A DNA stretch of 64,000 nucleotides from Hemerocallis citrina (taxonomy: Eukaryota; Streptophyta; Magnoliopsida; Asparagales; Asphodelaceae): contig CM030361.1 in NCBI GenBank assembly GCA_017893485.1, positions 137,782,461 through 137,846,460 on the forward strand, read 5' to 3'. The stretch's first letter is position 1; the number at the start of each line of letters is the position of its first letter. Shown here one piece after another: positions 23,001-36,213 of this stretch. A program made the position numbers and the translations under genes. Below the pieces are notes generated by a model that ran no database searches, had not been told where the DNA came from, and saw only the letters and a program-made list of their open reading frames with translations.

Positions 23001-24280
23001 TTATGTAAACTTAATCCTAAATAGAGAATTTCCAAGAATTTTAAAGGATTAAATTTACCAACACGTAATGCAGATTAAGTTAGAAATTATAACTATCAAT
23101 TGGTTTGATGGATTTTCAAGATATAAAATAGTTTAACAAGCCCAATTAAAGATTCAATCCATCAATCAACAATAATACTCAATTCTAAGCATGTAAGATA
23201 TTAAATAAAGATTCATACTCTAATTAGTAAGTAGAAATGCTCACTCTCAATATTTGTGGACGACAGATAAATCAAATAATATAATAGAGATGATAAGGCA
23301 GTAACACAAATTAATATTTCAAAAGCGGAAAGAGTTTATCGGGGTTGCAGAGCAGCGAGGAGGAGGCGGCTACGGAGGTCGGCTTGCAGCTGTTGGTGAT
23401 GGAGCTGGTCAGGATGCAGCAAGGTCGGGCAGCGCTGTGGCAGCAAGGTGAAGGGGTGAAGAGGATTCAGTTTCGACGACTATTGGGGATGGGGGGTGGG
23501 CGGGTATATAGGCAGCAGGGAGTATGTTGGTCGGGTATGATGGTGTGGTGGGTTGTAGGTGGAAGGAAGGCTTCAGGTGGGCGGATGTGGCTTGGTGGCG
23601 GCCTCAGGTGGTGCAGTTGAGAGGCTTCAGGGATGATGTCGACGGGAGTCAGGTGGGGTTGCGGTCGACGAGAGAGGGCGATGGGTGCGGGGTGACGGCA
23701 GGGAAATCTCGGGGGAGAGGCTGTGAGGATCAGTCGGACGAAGGTGATGGAGGGCGGTGATTATGGTGGTGGTCGCGAGGCGCTGTGGAAGGGGAGAAGG
23801 TCGGGGATGGGTTTCGGTAGCGAAGAGAGAGGAAGAAGGAAAGAGAGGGTTTAGGGTTTATATAATTTGAGGATTAGGGTTTTGGATTTTAATTTGGGGA
23901 TTTGGGGGGGGGGGGTAGTTTTAGAGTTTATCACAAACCTTAAAATTATATCTCAATGTCTCACACACAAAGATTAATGAAGACAAAACTCAATCACAGT
24001 AATTTTTTTAATCAAGAGTAGCATATTTTCTCATTATTCTCAAGGCCTATATATAGGCTCAAAATAAATCTTGATACAAATGTCAAAATATTCTAAAATC
24101 TCAAAAATAGTCTAATGCATAAAAGAAAAATGTGCAAATCGTAAAACTACTTTATATGACTATAATTGCCAAAATCAAATATAATTACTGAATAAAATAC
24201 TAAACTAATGAAGCAGCTGTCCTAGATGATGCTTGCGCTGATAGAAATGCCCGAATCGTCTTGAACCGATGTCCTCATCA
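23001..24280 (-). repeat. 3' LTR of the gypsy element
   Basis: It ends in CATCA at the inner side (gtcctcatca) and begins TTATGTAAAC, one base off the TGATGTAAAC of its partner. It is about 300 bases longer than the partner because the partner lost the segment matching about 23100-23370. Confidence 0.92.
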
Positions 24281-24578
24281 TTATCCCCGGGTGGGAGAGA
24301 GCTGGACCCAATCGAGTCAAAACCAGTCATCCTGTGATAGTGCTCCAAAAGGTCTGGATCCAAGTGCTGGAGCTTTTCACAATCTATCCAAGTATTCTCT
24401 GACTCCGGCTTTTTTTTCTATCTTACCAAATACCTATGAATACCAACCACTATCTCTAGTAGAGATTATCTGATCATCTAAAATATTATCTAGTTTTTCT
24501 ATTGGTGGTTAAGTAGTATCATCCTATCAGGTAGTGGGGGTAATGTGGGAATCTTAGCAGTAGACAGGGTAGGCTCAT
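24281..24578. other. Gypsy 3' untranslated part
   Basis: Between the integrase end and the 3' LTR. A short purine stretch (ggggataa on the minus strand) next to the LTR is a possible polypurine tract. No gene. Confidence 0.45.
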
Positions 24579-25633
24579 CTATAAGAGGATTTCTAGGATT
24601 AAATTATGGCCTTCATAGGGTACTATATCCTCAATATTGAAAGTCTTACTTATGCCAAATCCTTCAGGAAGGGCAACGACATATGCATTATCATTGATTT
24701 TATGAAGAATTTTAAGTGGGCCTGCAACACGTGTATTCAACTTAACGGATCCAGCTGGAAACCGTTCCGGACGAATCCGAACCATCACTTCGTCACCCAC
24801 ATTAAAAGTTTTAAATTTCCTTCTAATATCTGCTCCTAGATTGTAGTTAAAATTATTCTCATTAATTTTCTTAAAAATTTCTATGCAAGTCATGAATGCG
24901 GGATGTAAATGTAGATGTAGATTCTGAGACTCTGTGATGTTCAAACATAAGGACATGATTTATGGGCTGCCTAGAACGATAACTATGTACAACTTCATGT
25001 GGACTCATGCCGGTGGTTCTATATTTAGATGTGTTATAGGAAAATTCAGCAATAGTCAATTTCAAATCCCAAGTTCCTAAGTTTTCTTCCACAAGAGTAC
25101 GTAAGAGATTGTCAAGACTCCGATTGACAACCTCAGTCTGTCCATCAATCTGTGGATGAAAGGCTGAAGAGAACTTCAATTTCGTACCCATCTTGTGCCA
25201 TAGGGTCTTCCAAAAATAACTCATGAATTTCACATCCCAACCGGACACAATGATTTTTGACAACCCATGTAGTTTCACAATATTATCAAAGAAAATCTGA
25301 GCTACACAAGAACATCAAAAGTTTTCGAGCATGAAAGGAAGTTGGTCATTTAGAAAAACGGTCAACGACGACAAGAATGGAATCATGTTTCTTTTATTTT
25401 TTCGGTAAGCCTAACATGAAATCCATACTCACATCTTCCCACGGGCGACTGGGAACATGTAACGGAGTATACTGACGTGTGTTCTGTTTTTGTTGTTTAG
25501 CAAGTTGACACGTATGACACCTGTTAACAAGTCTCGCAACGTCTTTCTTTAGTTTAGGCCAGTAAAATCTCTGTTCCACAACATCAATGGTCTTGCTATG
25601 CCTAAAGTGTCTGGCAAGGCCACAAGCATACAA
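24579..25633 (-). pseudogene. Gypsy integrase, broken
   Basis: Minus strand: the zinc-binding part (25394-25633) has HFRHSKT, FYWPKLKKDV and CHTCQLAK. The core (24871-25278) has SAFHPQIDGQTEVVNRSLDNLLR and FSYNTSKYRTTGMSPHEVV. The C-terminal part (24579-24956) has FNVGDEVMVRIRPERFPAG, GPLKILHKINDNAYVV and FNIEDIVPY. Frames change between segments and the first core Asp region near 25300-25390 is disrupted. No chromodomain is evident after the end. Integrase joins cDNA to target DNA; this copy cannot be translated whole. Confidence 0.9.
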
Positions 25634-25636
25634 TTT

Positions 25637-26370
25637 TCAAACACGATACTCTTGTAATGATGTACTAGGAATGCACAGTTTGGAGTGATAGAAGAGGTAA
25701 TCGTCTTTCAAGAAATAATCATCTATCACCCGAGTGATGCCATTCTTCAAAAAGGTGTAGGTCTCGTAAAAATCTGGGCAGGAGGCATACTCATCTTTTA
25801 ATTTCTCAAAACCAATAATTTCGGTGCACAGTGTAGATAAGATCACGTGACAATGACTTAGCGCATCCGCAGCCTTATTATCAATCCCTTTTGTATGCCT
25901 AATGGTATAAAAATATTCTTGTAAGAACTCTACCCATCGAGCATGTCTCAAATTCAACTTTTGTTGAGAATTAAGGAATCTTAATGCCTCATGGTCTGAG
26001 AAAATGGTGAATTCTTGCGGCAGGAGATAATGCCGTCAATAGCAAAGAGATTGAATTATCTCATAGAACTCCTTGTCATAAGTGGAGTATTTTTGTTTTG
26101 CTTCGTTCAATTTTTTTGCTGAAATAAGCAACAAGATGACTCTCTTGACCGAGGACTCCACCTATACCAATACCAGAAGCATCACACGTTACTTTGAAGA
26201 CTTTAGTAAAATCAGGCAACATCATGACAGGTGTCTGAATCATTCTTTTTTTGATCTTTTCGAAGGCTTTCATGGCTTCTTTCGACCAGACGAATTCACC
26301 TTTCTTCAAACAGTCGGTTATCGGAGCCATGATTTTGCTAAATCCTTGCACGAACCGACTATAGAAGGTG
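25637..26370 (-). pseudogene. Gypsy RNase H, broken
   Basis: The first part (26076-26351) reads GFSKIMAPITDCLKKGEFVW, then FKVTCDASGIGIGGVLGQ, the RNase H start with its catalytic Asp. The second (25637-25957) has RHARWVEFLQEYFYTIRHTKG and DNKAADALSH. A frame break lies near 26000. It is the direct continuation of the reverse transcriptase found at 36214-37116, separated by the Athila insertion. Confidence 0.9.
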
Positions 26371-27363
26371 GCAAGTGATGTTAATTATTTGCAAGTGGAC
26401 AAAATCGCAACAAGTAGTATAGTTAGTGAAAAGTGTGTCGAACCCACAAGGACTATTTATTTTACTGAGTACCGAAATTTACTAGATTAAGTACTATTTG
26501 GAAAATTGAAATTCAATAAAGAAAGCTACTAAATTAAATTAAACTAAAGAACTAACTAAATTAATTAAAAGGAGCAAAATCTGAAATTTTGATGTTTGTT
26601 AATAGCAAAATTAATTCTAGCTTTTGATTTCACCTAATTAATCTTACACAATTTATAATTCCATTTGAATAAAAAGATTATTTTTTTCAAATTGTAGACC
26701 AAAATCCCCCAAGTATTCAATGCTTTCTCTTAAAAAACACCAAAAATATCTCCAACTAACAGTTTGTTATATCTCTGTGTAAAATTAATTAATTGAAGAC
26801 TCATTAAGTTCTATGGATTTCTTTATAGTCACATCAATCGCGGTAAATCATCTCTAATTTCTCTCAATCAATAGTGTTTAATTCTATAATTCAAAATCAC
26901 AAATTACCTCTCGGTCTCTCCATGATCCAATAAATCATACAAAAGATGACCAAATAATTGTATGCATTAAGAACAAAAATCAAACACACAACCATGGAAA
27001 AATAGAAAAATAATATGGAATTAAAAATTGTGTTCTCAAAAGTAGGCTACATCAAAGCCCTAGAAAAATAAATTTAGTTCATAATAAAATTGCAACTAAC
27101 AAATATTGTCTTGGATTGCTTAATAAAACTAGAAAGATAAAAGAGAGATAAAAATGAACTGTTTTGTTAAAAAAACAAATCGAAGCCTCGATTTTTGTGC
27201 CTCACAGTCGGCCACTTCTCTGTCTTTTCTCCTTTTCTCTATGTCTCGAATTTCGTGCCCACGTCAGCATAGAGCCGTGCTCTCTCCTTTTGCGTTGAGC
27301 TGTCAAGTCAAGTCCACACCTTCTTCTTGCTGTCCTTGAGGTTCGAGCCGAAGCCCACGTTAG

Positions 27364-30175
27364 TGTCACGCCCCGCTTCTCAAAAATACGGGAATACGAG
27401 TCCGTGACTGAGGCCCAGCGAATGATGCGTATACACCATTCATAAGCTGTACAGGTAACTCAACAACAAGATAACAACAAAACCACACAGGGATGTAAAA
27501 TTACAGTAGGATAACAAAAGTACATGACATGGTTCATAACATAACCAACAGCTGGAAAATACAATGTAGTTACAGGTCAAACACGCCCGAAATACAATAA
27601 AGAGTAGCATGAATAAAACATGAACTAAAGATAACATGATAATTAACAAGACTAAAATACTTGATCAACAACACCTTCAGGTAACTCTCTATCCGGGCCT
27701 GCAAGTACATTATTACAAAAAGAAGAAACAAGAAGATACCCGTTAATGCAAGCCACGGGCCGCAAGTGGTACAAGCTAAGGGAAAAAGTATAAAAATAAA
27801 ACAAGAAGCAGGAAAAAGATCATGAGTCAAGAATCATGTAATAGGAGAAATATAACATGTAAACAGGATCATGAACAAGACATCATGAAACAAGTGGCAT
27901 GTAAACAAGTAATCAAGTAAACAAGTATCAAGTACAGGTAACAAGAGTCAAGGATCAAGTATCAAGTATCATGTAAACAAGTAGCAAGTGTCAAGTGAAC
28001 AAGTATCAGGTATCATGTATCATGTATCATGTACAAGTAATCAAGTATCAAGTGTCAAGTGATCATGTTCAAGTCTTGTATTATTATTATCTAGGTAGCA
28101 CTTCATGCATCCATCCTTTTACTACATGGTTGCTACATTCAAACAAGTTTGCATTTAGACTTAGTTGTGGATTTTATAGGGCCGTGTACTCAGGAATCAT
28201 GTAAACGGAAATTATATCATGTCATGTAATCAGTAATGGATTCTAGAAGTGGCCACCGTCAACCCCTGACGTGGCACTGAGTTCCACGTGGCACTTAGTT
28301 CCATATAACTTGAAATCATGGAAAACATGGGCCCCCTTTTGAGTACACTTACCTATATTGTCCACTACTATGGCCTGTACCCTTATACCCTGACTTGTTA
28401 CTTTTATTAATTTTAACCAACAATATCAAGATATCATATTTAAACTACTATCACGGGTAAAACAATCATGCACATAATCATGTATAATCCTAAGAGTACA
28501 TATGTGTGAATCAATCATGTTCATGTAATGCAAGTGGCAACAAAGTATTCACGATCATATGCGAATACGGGATCGACGGATTATGTATAGCAACATATTT
28601 CAATTCGACCGAAGAATACGAATTAGAGTCAAAGAATATACTTGCGGTATTTTTCAAAGAAAGCTATACAAGAACAAACGAGTTGTACAAGAGGATACTT
28701 GCCTGATAACCGACGACGATGATACCGAATACAAGAATAACGGGATCAGAATCCCAGGCGACGCTCCAAAATGCGTGTGAGACACGTGCAAAACACCAAA
28801 CTGCAAACTCCAATCAGAAAACACATCCACACATCGGATCCAACAGCAAGAGCAACACACGCACACTGGATCGGGGCAAAACAGCAAACAACAACTCTGG
28901 ATCCCCTATGCCCAGAACACCGAACAGCGGATCTGGCCAATCGCTTTTTGTCTCCCACCTTCGACAGAGAGAGAAAAAAGAGAGAACGGGCGGGACTCAG
29001 CGACACTGCAACTGCGGTGATCCACAGCGAGGGCGGCGAAGCTCGTGGTGACTAGCAGCGGCACTGCGGTCAGGAAGCGACGCAGTGACGAGAGTGGCGG
29101 AGCTCGAGCGGCTCTGTTTCTCGACGAAACAGAGGAGGAGACGGCGGGACGGGGATTCGAACTCTGGACGACAATGAGGACGGAGCGGGGGTGTACGGTG
29201 GTTGCGGGGACAGCGGAGGGGATCAAGGTCGACGAGGTCGGCGACGGCAAACGAAGACAATGACGATGATGGGTTCGGCTGCTGTTGGTTTGGACGGGAA
29301 CAGAGACGAGAACGGGGGAGCGGAGCTTTGATGGGTTCATAAAGTCAAGGGACTTCGAGATGATGACGATGAGGGATGACGAACGTCGGTGCACTGGAGG
29401 GGCACAGGTGAATGGTTGTGGCAATGGTGTCGGTTGATGATCAGTGATGGGGGCGATCGGAAATGGATGGGTTCGACGAGGCAGAGGAGCTCCGAAGGTC
29501 GGTAATGGCGAAGGTGAAGGATGAAGTCGAAGGAGGAAGACGAGTTGGGTGCAAGGCGATGAGGAGCAGTAATGGGTTCGACGAAGGATGAGTAAGACGA
29601 GATGGCAATGGTAGAGGCATCGAGGGGTTGTGGGTAGCGACGAGGTGCTCACGACGAGCAGGGCTGAGGTGCGACGAGGCAGGAGGTGTGCGGTGGGTTG
29701 ATGATGGTTGGAGACGAAAGGGAGATGGGGGGCTGTTCTGTGTTGGTTGGGAAAACAGAATAGAGAGAGGGAGACGGGGAGAGATTGAGACGGGAGAGAA
29801 AGAATAGGGAGAGAGTTTATATAATAATATAATATTAGTAAAGTAATGGGGGTGAGAAAGTGGGGGCAGTTATGAGGTGGTGGGGGTTATGGAGTTACGG
29901 GAGGTGAAGAGTGGGGGAATGTGAGGAGATTTATATACGGGTGGTTAATTTTGGGTAGGGTAGGATAATGGGTTAATGGGTTGAGATCCAATAGATATGG
30001 GTTTGGGTTGTAAACTTGGGCTTTATATTTGGGCTTTACAAATTAGAGAAATTATGAATATAAAGAATGTAAAATTGGGCTTCAAAAGAGTAGAAAATTT
30101 ATATGGAAAATTTAAATACCAAAATACAAGAAAAGAAAAAAATACAAATCCGTATAAACAGGAACGAGAGTTACA
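27364..30175 (+). mobile_element. Large solo LTR, 2.8 kb, inside an Athila LTR
   Basis: It starts TGTCACGCCCCGCTTC and ends GGAACGAGAGTTACA. The duplication is GTTAG at 27359-27363 against GTCAG at 30176-30180; the intact partner LTR reads gtcag here (35641-35645), so the left copy mutated after insertion. It is a sibling of 13343-16740. A GC-rich block (about 28860-29750) gives long compositional ORFs on both strands. No retroelement protein is inside. Confidence 0.85.
27840..28075 (+). repeat. Degenerate CAAGTATCATG/CAAGTGTCAAG array
   Basis: Short words of the type caagtatcaag, catgtaaacaag and caagtgtcaag repeat at intervals of about 10-12 bases. The array occupies the same position in this LTR as the 33-bp repeats do in its sibling at 13985. 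Confidence 0.75.
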
Positions 30176-30729
30176 GTCAGCGTCAATCACGCCCTTTTCT
30201 ATTTTTTTTTCTTCTTTGATCTGGCACCGCCACATACAGCACACCAACCTTCATATGTGGCTTCTCTCTTATATAGGGGGTAGGTGTAGGTTAGGTTAAT
30301 TAAATTAGGATTAAATTAATTAATTAAATTATAAGATTAAGATTAATCTTTTGATTAATTAACTAACTAATCCAAATCTAAAACTAACATTCATCCGTAC
30401 TCCTTTGTTTCTTTTTTTATTTTTTATTCATTTATTACAAAATTTCATTCCACCCCCTAGTTGACCAATATATTTTATTGTTGATTCTTTCATGGACCAA
30501 TTTGTAAACACACGCATTTGAGTGCTCAAATTTTGAAATCTTCAACCTTGTTTTCTTCCATGATTTCACCAAAAACGTCCACATTTTGCACTTATCCATC
30601 TCATTCCTACAAAAACAAACAAATAAATAATATTAGTGGAAATAAGATAAATTTCAAAGAAATAAATTAGAACTCGCAATTTTAATGTATAAAAGAGTAC
30701 TAAAAATTATGTATAAATTCAACTCATCA

Positions 30730-32610
30730 AATACCTCCAAACATAATATTTTGCTTGTTCTCGAGTAAAAAGTAAAGCCATGAATAAAGGAATAATAATC
30801 AATAATAAGCTCAACTCATTTTACCAAGAGATCTCATCATGCAAGCATCAAAATTTCAATTAAAAATATAAACAATAGCAAATAAAGTAAAACCAAGCAT
30901 ACTCACTTTCTCCAGTGTAATTATTCATTCATAATTCCAAACCCGGTTATATTTGTCATGCAATTAATGTAATTATAGTATGTAACATCTCCATATGTGA
31001 TTATCCCTTTCCACTACTACAAACCGAGTAGCAAACTAGAGCTTTTTTTGGGTCTCTTCTCTAAGTTGTCACTTGCCCTTTGACGCGAATGCAGACATTT
31101 GTGATGAATTCATCCGGTTACTTAACAAGTCACAAACTTAGAGTGCTTTGCATACTCATATTTCAAGTTGTCGTTTGACGTAAAAGTAAACATTGGTGAT
31201 GAATACCCCTAGTTACTAAACAATTCAAAACATTGGAGTAGATTGAACTTTATTATTATTATTATTATTATTCATTATCACTCTATTTACTTAAACTCTG
31301 TATAGGACTAGATCAAAGGGGATAATCACAAGAAAAAGCATCAAAATTTTCTTTTATGTATAATCACATGACTGTCACAATTGTGTAAGGAATTCAGAAA
31401 TTCAATAATTCTAAAGTAAATAAGTATGCTTATTCTTGCTTTATAAGATATTGTCTATCCAAAAAAAAATTTTATTTCAATGCTTTAGCACAATAAAGAA
31501 CTCAAAAGTGTAATGGCAAGCCTAATTTCAATCCCCTTTTGTTTTGTTTTTCTTTCAAATAAAAAAATAGATTTGTACCCCTACCCACAAACTTGAATAT
31601 CACATTGTTCCCAATGAGAAAGGAAAAAGAAAAACAAAAATAATGAGAAAAGTTTAAGAATTTCTCTCCTGATTCTTGTTAAAATTCTGCACGCGCGACG
31701 TTCATTGTTTCAGTGATATCTGGAGTTGTAGGTATCCAAATGGCCTGGCTAAGACAAATTTCTACGATCGCTCTTTGAAACACTTTTTCAGATTCTGACT
31801 CCATCCTGCTAAAAAATAGCCATCAATTCAGGTATAGAAAATAGTTCTGCCTGGCAACTTCCAAACTCATGCAATCCTACAAAATGAAATAAAAAATTAA
31901 AATTATAATAAACTAAAAGAAAAATCAATTCTAAATGTAGTAAAAGAAAGCATGGGTTGCCTCCCAAGAAGCGCTATGTTTAAAATCTTCAGCCAGACTT
32001 TGTAGCTGAGATGGTTATGTAATGCCAAGATCCAACAACATAAGAGCCTCTTTTGTAATAATTCCCTTCATGCGTTGATTATATTTTCTCTGTGCATCCC
32101 TCAAGCTAGATGACAGTGATCTAAACTCGTGTTTAAACCGTTTCTTTCTTGAAGATGGAGTCTTTGATGTCCCTACCTCTTTGAATTTTAGCTGAGAAAA
32201 TGGATGAATAGATGGTGCAGTATCCAAATACATAACATATTTCAAAATCTTTTTTTCTCAGATTCAAGAGTTGCTGAATTTATTGTGACATATTTTTACA
32301 GGTAACTTTTCCACTTCAGCCTTATGTTCCTCACCCACAATTAATCAGTTTTACTTACTTGAAAACATGATTGTTCTTCAGTAGGAAACTTAATGGATTT
32401 AAAAACATCAAACATTACTTGCTCATCCTCAACCCTCAAAATAAGTTTTCCTTGTTGGTCATCAATCAAAGCTCTCCCCGTAGCTAGAAAGGGTCTCCCC
32501 AAAATCAAGGGATTTGTTCATCTTCCTCCATGTCAAGCACAATAAAATCAGAGAAAAATATGAACTTGTCTACTTTCACCAAAACATCCTCAATTATTCC
32601 TCTTGGGTAC
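30730..32610. other. Athila interior without a recognised gene
   Basis: A roughly 1.9 kb AT-rich stretch between the 3' LTR and the protease domain, where pol would be in an intact element. A small minus-strand ORF (32015-32245) is not recognised. An (ATT)n tract lies near 31250-31272. Confidence 0.55.
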
Positions 32611-32952
32611 TTAATAGATCTGTCCACCAATTGCAATGAGATTGTGGTGGGTTTTGCTTCTCCAATACCTATTTTTTTTGAAAACAGAATAAGGCATAAG
32701 ATTAATACTTTCTCCTAAATCACATAATGCTTTATCAAAAGATGAATTTCCAATAGTGTAAGGAATTGTAAAACTCCCTGAATCTTTAAGTTTAGGAGGC
32801 AGCTTCTTTTGTAAAAATTCACTACTCCCTTTTGTTTGCATCACCATCTCATGTTCCTCCAGCTTCCTCTTGTTTGATAAAATAACCTTAAAATTTTTAG
32901 CATATTTAGGCATTTGTTCCAAAGCTTCAATAAGAGGAATATTAATATGCAA
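32611..32952 (-). pseudogene. Athila retropepsin-like domain
   Basis: The minus strand reads IPLIEALEQMPKYAKN, then GSFTIPYTIGN and FDKALCDLGESINLMPYSVF. This is the usual Athila/Tat protease region, in which the Asp of CDLGASIN is catalytic; here the Ala after Gly is Glu. The frame ends at 32611 and the expected reverse transcriptase does not follow. Confidence 0.85.
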
Positions 32953-33003
32953 TTGCTTGAAAATATTTAAAAATTTAGAAAATTGATTTTCGAAAATTTT
33001 CTT

Positions 33004-34458
33004 TTAAAGTCTTTGTGGAAAAGGAATAGGTGGATCATAAGGTAAATTAGGATAAGTTTCAGAATTAAACTCACCTAAAATTGTTTGGTTTGAGACTCCT
33101 TTGTCCTTCTTAGAAAGGTGATTGGCCACCTGCTGTGTTTGTTCCTCCACATTTTGCTCGTTCTCACTTTTCTTTTCAACAACATTTTGTTTGGCATTTT
33201 GGGTTTGTGGTTGCTCAATTGTTGTCCCACTTCTAAGTGTTATTGCTTTGACATGCTTCTTGGGATTGACTACTATGTTACTAGGTAATGTTCCTGCCGT
33301 TCTTTTTGTAAGAATATTTGAAATTTGAGCAATTTGAGCCTCAAGATTGTGAATTGAAGCCGTATTATTTAGTATTACCAAATCTATCTTATGCATGTAT
33401 TGCTCTATCTTCTGCATGTATTGCATAAACATCTCTTCATGTGTCAGCTTCTTTTCTTGTTGTTGAAAATTTTGTTGTGGTCTAGCTCCTCCTTGATTGT
33501 TGTTCCAAGAAAAGTTGGGGTGATTTTTCCATCCTGGATTGTATGTGTTTGCATAAGGATTGTTTTGCCTTTGAAAGTTTGACATAAAATTTGCTTGTTC
33601 GGCATTTGATGGAGTAAAAGGGTACCCCACTTGGCAAATTGCACTTGAATGATTTCCTGCAAAAAAATCACAAATCATATTAGTTTGAATATCATTAAAA
33701 TTCATATTGACTAATTGTTTAGATAAAATATCAATTTTTGCAGTTAAAGTTGTAATAGGATCAAGTTAAAAAACTCCAGCCACCGTTCTTGGCATTGTTC
33801 TCTATGAAGACCACTGGTAATTATTAGATGTCATCTCATCTAAAAGCTCATAGGCTGCTTCATGAGTTTTGCTCATAAGTGCACCTCCAGCTATTGCGTC
33901 AACCACAGATCGATTTGTAACTCCCAAACCATTATATAATATTTGAATTTGCAGCCATTTCGGTAGTTCATGATGAGGACACTTTCTTAATAACTCTTTA
34001 TACCTCTCACATGCATCATATAAAGACTCAGTCTCAAATTGAGTGAATGTGGTAATATCATTACTTAGCTTCGCTGTCTTTGCCAGTGGAAAATACATAG
34101 CCAAATTTTTTTGTACAAGTCCCTCCTAAGTAGTAATACTACCGGGTGGTAGAAAATTTAGCCAAGCCTTAGCCTTATCTCTTAGTGAAAAAGGAAAGAG
34201 TCCCAATTGAATTGCATCATCTGATACTCCATTGTGCTTGAAAGTGTCACAAATTTCTAGAAAGTTTGCAATGTGAACATAAGGATCCTCGTGCGATAGT
34301 CCCCAAAATTGAACAGTCCGTTGAATCATTTGAATAATCGCCGATTTAATCTCAAAATTTTTAGCTTCAATAACCGGCCTCTTTATGCTTGATGTTGCTC
34401 CATGAATTAAGCGAATAGCATATTCTCTCAAAGCCCTGTTTTTCTCATTGTTTATCAT
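33004..34458 (-). pseudogene. Athila Gag, one nonsense codon and a gap
   Basis: It starts MINNEKNRALREYA at 34458, followed by a retrotransposon gag domain (FWGLSHEDPYVHIANFLEIC, LFPFSLRDKAKAWLNFLPPG). An in-frame TAG at 34126-34128 sits where the family has Trp. The next segment (33802-34104) continues with ESLYDACERYKELLRKCPHH and GGALMSKTHEAAYELLDEM. A further frame break near 33730-33800 precedes 33004-33705, which has NFQRQNNPYANTYNPGW and Gln-rich sequence. Gag forms the virus-like particle. The break points make this copy non-coding. Confidence 0.9.
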
Positions 34459-34634
34459 TGTGATACACCTGAAATATAGCTAAAAAAAAATAGAAAAACT
34501 AAAAATAAAAAATAAATAAAATAAAAGTAAGTCAAAAGAAAATAAAGAGGTAAAATAATAATAAAACACAAAAAAGTCCAAACTAGTAATAATCTAGCAA
34601 TTTTCAATATCAATAAAAAAATAACTAGTCCCCG

Positions 34635-34652
34635 ACAACGGCGCTAAAAACT
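34635..34652 (-). other. Primer binding site, tRNA-Asp type
   Basis: On the minus strand AGCGCCGTTGTCGGGGA lies a few bases inside the 5' LTR. It complements the 3' end of plant tRNA-Asp apart from one or two changes. Confidence 0.8.
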
Positions 34653-36208
34653 TAATGTGAATTATTTGCAAGTGTACAAAATCGCAACAAGTAGTATAGT
34701 TAAGTGAAAAGAGTGTCGAACCCATAAGGACTAATTATTTTACTGAGTACCTAAATTTACTAGATTAAGTACTATTTGGAAAATCAAAATTCAATAAAGA
34801 AAGCAACTTAATTTAATTAATTTAAAGAACTAACTAAATTAATTAAAAGGAGCGGAATCTGAAATTTTGTTGTTTGTTAATAGAAAAGTTAATTCTAGGG
34901 CTTTTGATTTCACCTAATTAATCTTACACAATTTATAATTCTATGTGAATAAAAAGATTATTTTTTTCAAGTTGTAGACCAAAATCACCCAAGTATTCAA
35001 TGCTTTCTCTCGAATAACACCAAAAATATCTCCAACTAACAGCTTGTCATATCTCTATGAGAATTTAATTAATTGAAGACTCATTAAGTTCTATGGATTT
35101 CTTTATAGTTACATCAATCTCGGTAAATCATTTCTAATTTCGCTCAATCAATGATGTTTAATTCTATAATTAAAAATCACAAATTACTCTCGGTCTCTCC
35201 ATGATCCAATAAATCATAAAAAAATTGGCCAAACAATTGTATGCATTAAGAACAAAAATCAAACACACAACCATGGAAAAATAGAAAAATAATATGGAAT
35301 TAAAAATTGTGTTCTCAAAAGTAAGCTACATCAAAGCCCTAGACAAATAAATTTAGTTTATAATAAAATTGCAACTAACAAATACTGTCTGGAATTGCAT
35401 AATAAAATTGGAAAGATAAAAGAGAGACAGAAAAGAATTGTTTTGTTAAAAAAAAATTGCAAACCGAAGCCTCAATTTTTGTGCCTCACAGTCAGCCACT
35501 TCTCTGTCTTTTCTCCTTTTCTCTCTGTCTCGAATTTCGCGCCCACGTCAGCACAAAGCCATGCTCTCCTTTTGCGTTGAGCCATCAAGTCAAGTCCACG
35601 CCTTCTTCCTGCTGTCCTCGAGGTTCGAGTCGAAGCCCATGTCAGCGTCAACTCACGCCCTTTTCTGTTCTTTTTTTTTCTTTGATCTGGCGCCGCCACA
35701 TACAGCACACCATCCTTCATATGCTGCTTCTCTCTTATATAGGGGGTAGGTGTAGGTTAGGTTAATTAAATTAGGATTAAATTAATTAATTAATTAATTA
35801 AATATAAGATTAAGATTAATCTTTTAATTAATTGACTAACTAACCCAAATTTAAAACCAACTCTCATCCGTACTCTTTCTTTCTTTTCTTTTTTCTTTTA
35901 TTATTTTTTTATTACAAAATTTCATTCCACCCCCTAGTTGACTGATATATTTTATTGTTGATTCTTCCATAGACCAATTTGTAAACACGCGCATTTGAGT
36001 GCTCAAATTTTGAAATCTTCAACCTTGTTTTCTTTCATGATTTCACCAAAAAATGCCCACATTTTGCACTTATCCATCTCATTCCTACAAAAACAAACAA
36101 ATAAATAATATTGAGTAGAAATAAGATAAATTTCAAAGAAATAAATTAGAAATCGCAATTATAATGCATAAAAGAGTACTAAAAATTATGTATAAATTCA
36201 ACTCATCA
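34653..36208 (-). repeat. 5' LTR of the Athila element, intact
   Basis: A 1556-bp direct repeat of 26376-30729 without the nested solo LTR. The inner end has drifted to TAATG where the outer end of the partner has TGATG. Confidence 0.92.
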
Positions 36209-36213
36209 GCAAG

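Larger units (their letters stand above)
26376..30729 (-). repeat. 3' LTR of the Athila element, interrupted
   Basis: It matches 34653-36208 closely over its whole length. Subtracting the solo LTR and one TSD leaves about 1.54 kb against 1.56 kb in the partner. The break is at 27364/30175. Confidence 0.92.
26376..36208 (-). mobile_element. Athila-type Ty3/gypsy element, non-autonomous, TSD GCAAG
   Basis: Ends are TGATG...CATCA; GCAAG is at 26371-26375 and 36209-36213. LTRs are 26376-30729 (split by a solo LTR) and 34653-36208. On the minus strand the 5' LTR is followed by GCGCCGTTGTCGGGGA, a primer site for tRNA-Asp, as in Athila elements. Only Gag and a retropepsin-like domain remain; reverse transcriptase, RNase H and integrase are absent. 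Without the nested solo LTR the element is about 7 kb, so the missing part was lost by deletion and not displaced. Confidence 0.93.

Noticed and set aside
28906..29652. 248-codon minus-strand ORF
   Set aside because: It sits in the equivalent GC-rich block of the sibling solo LTR, with the same Ser/Pro-rich composition. Not listed as a gene without protein conservation.
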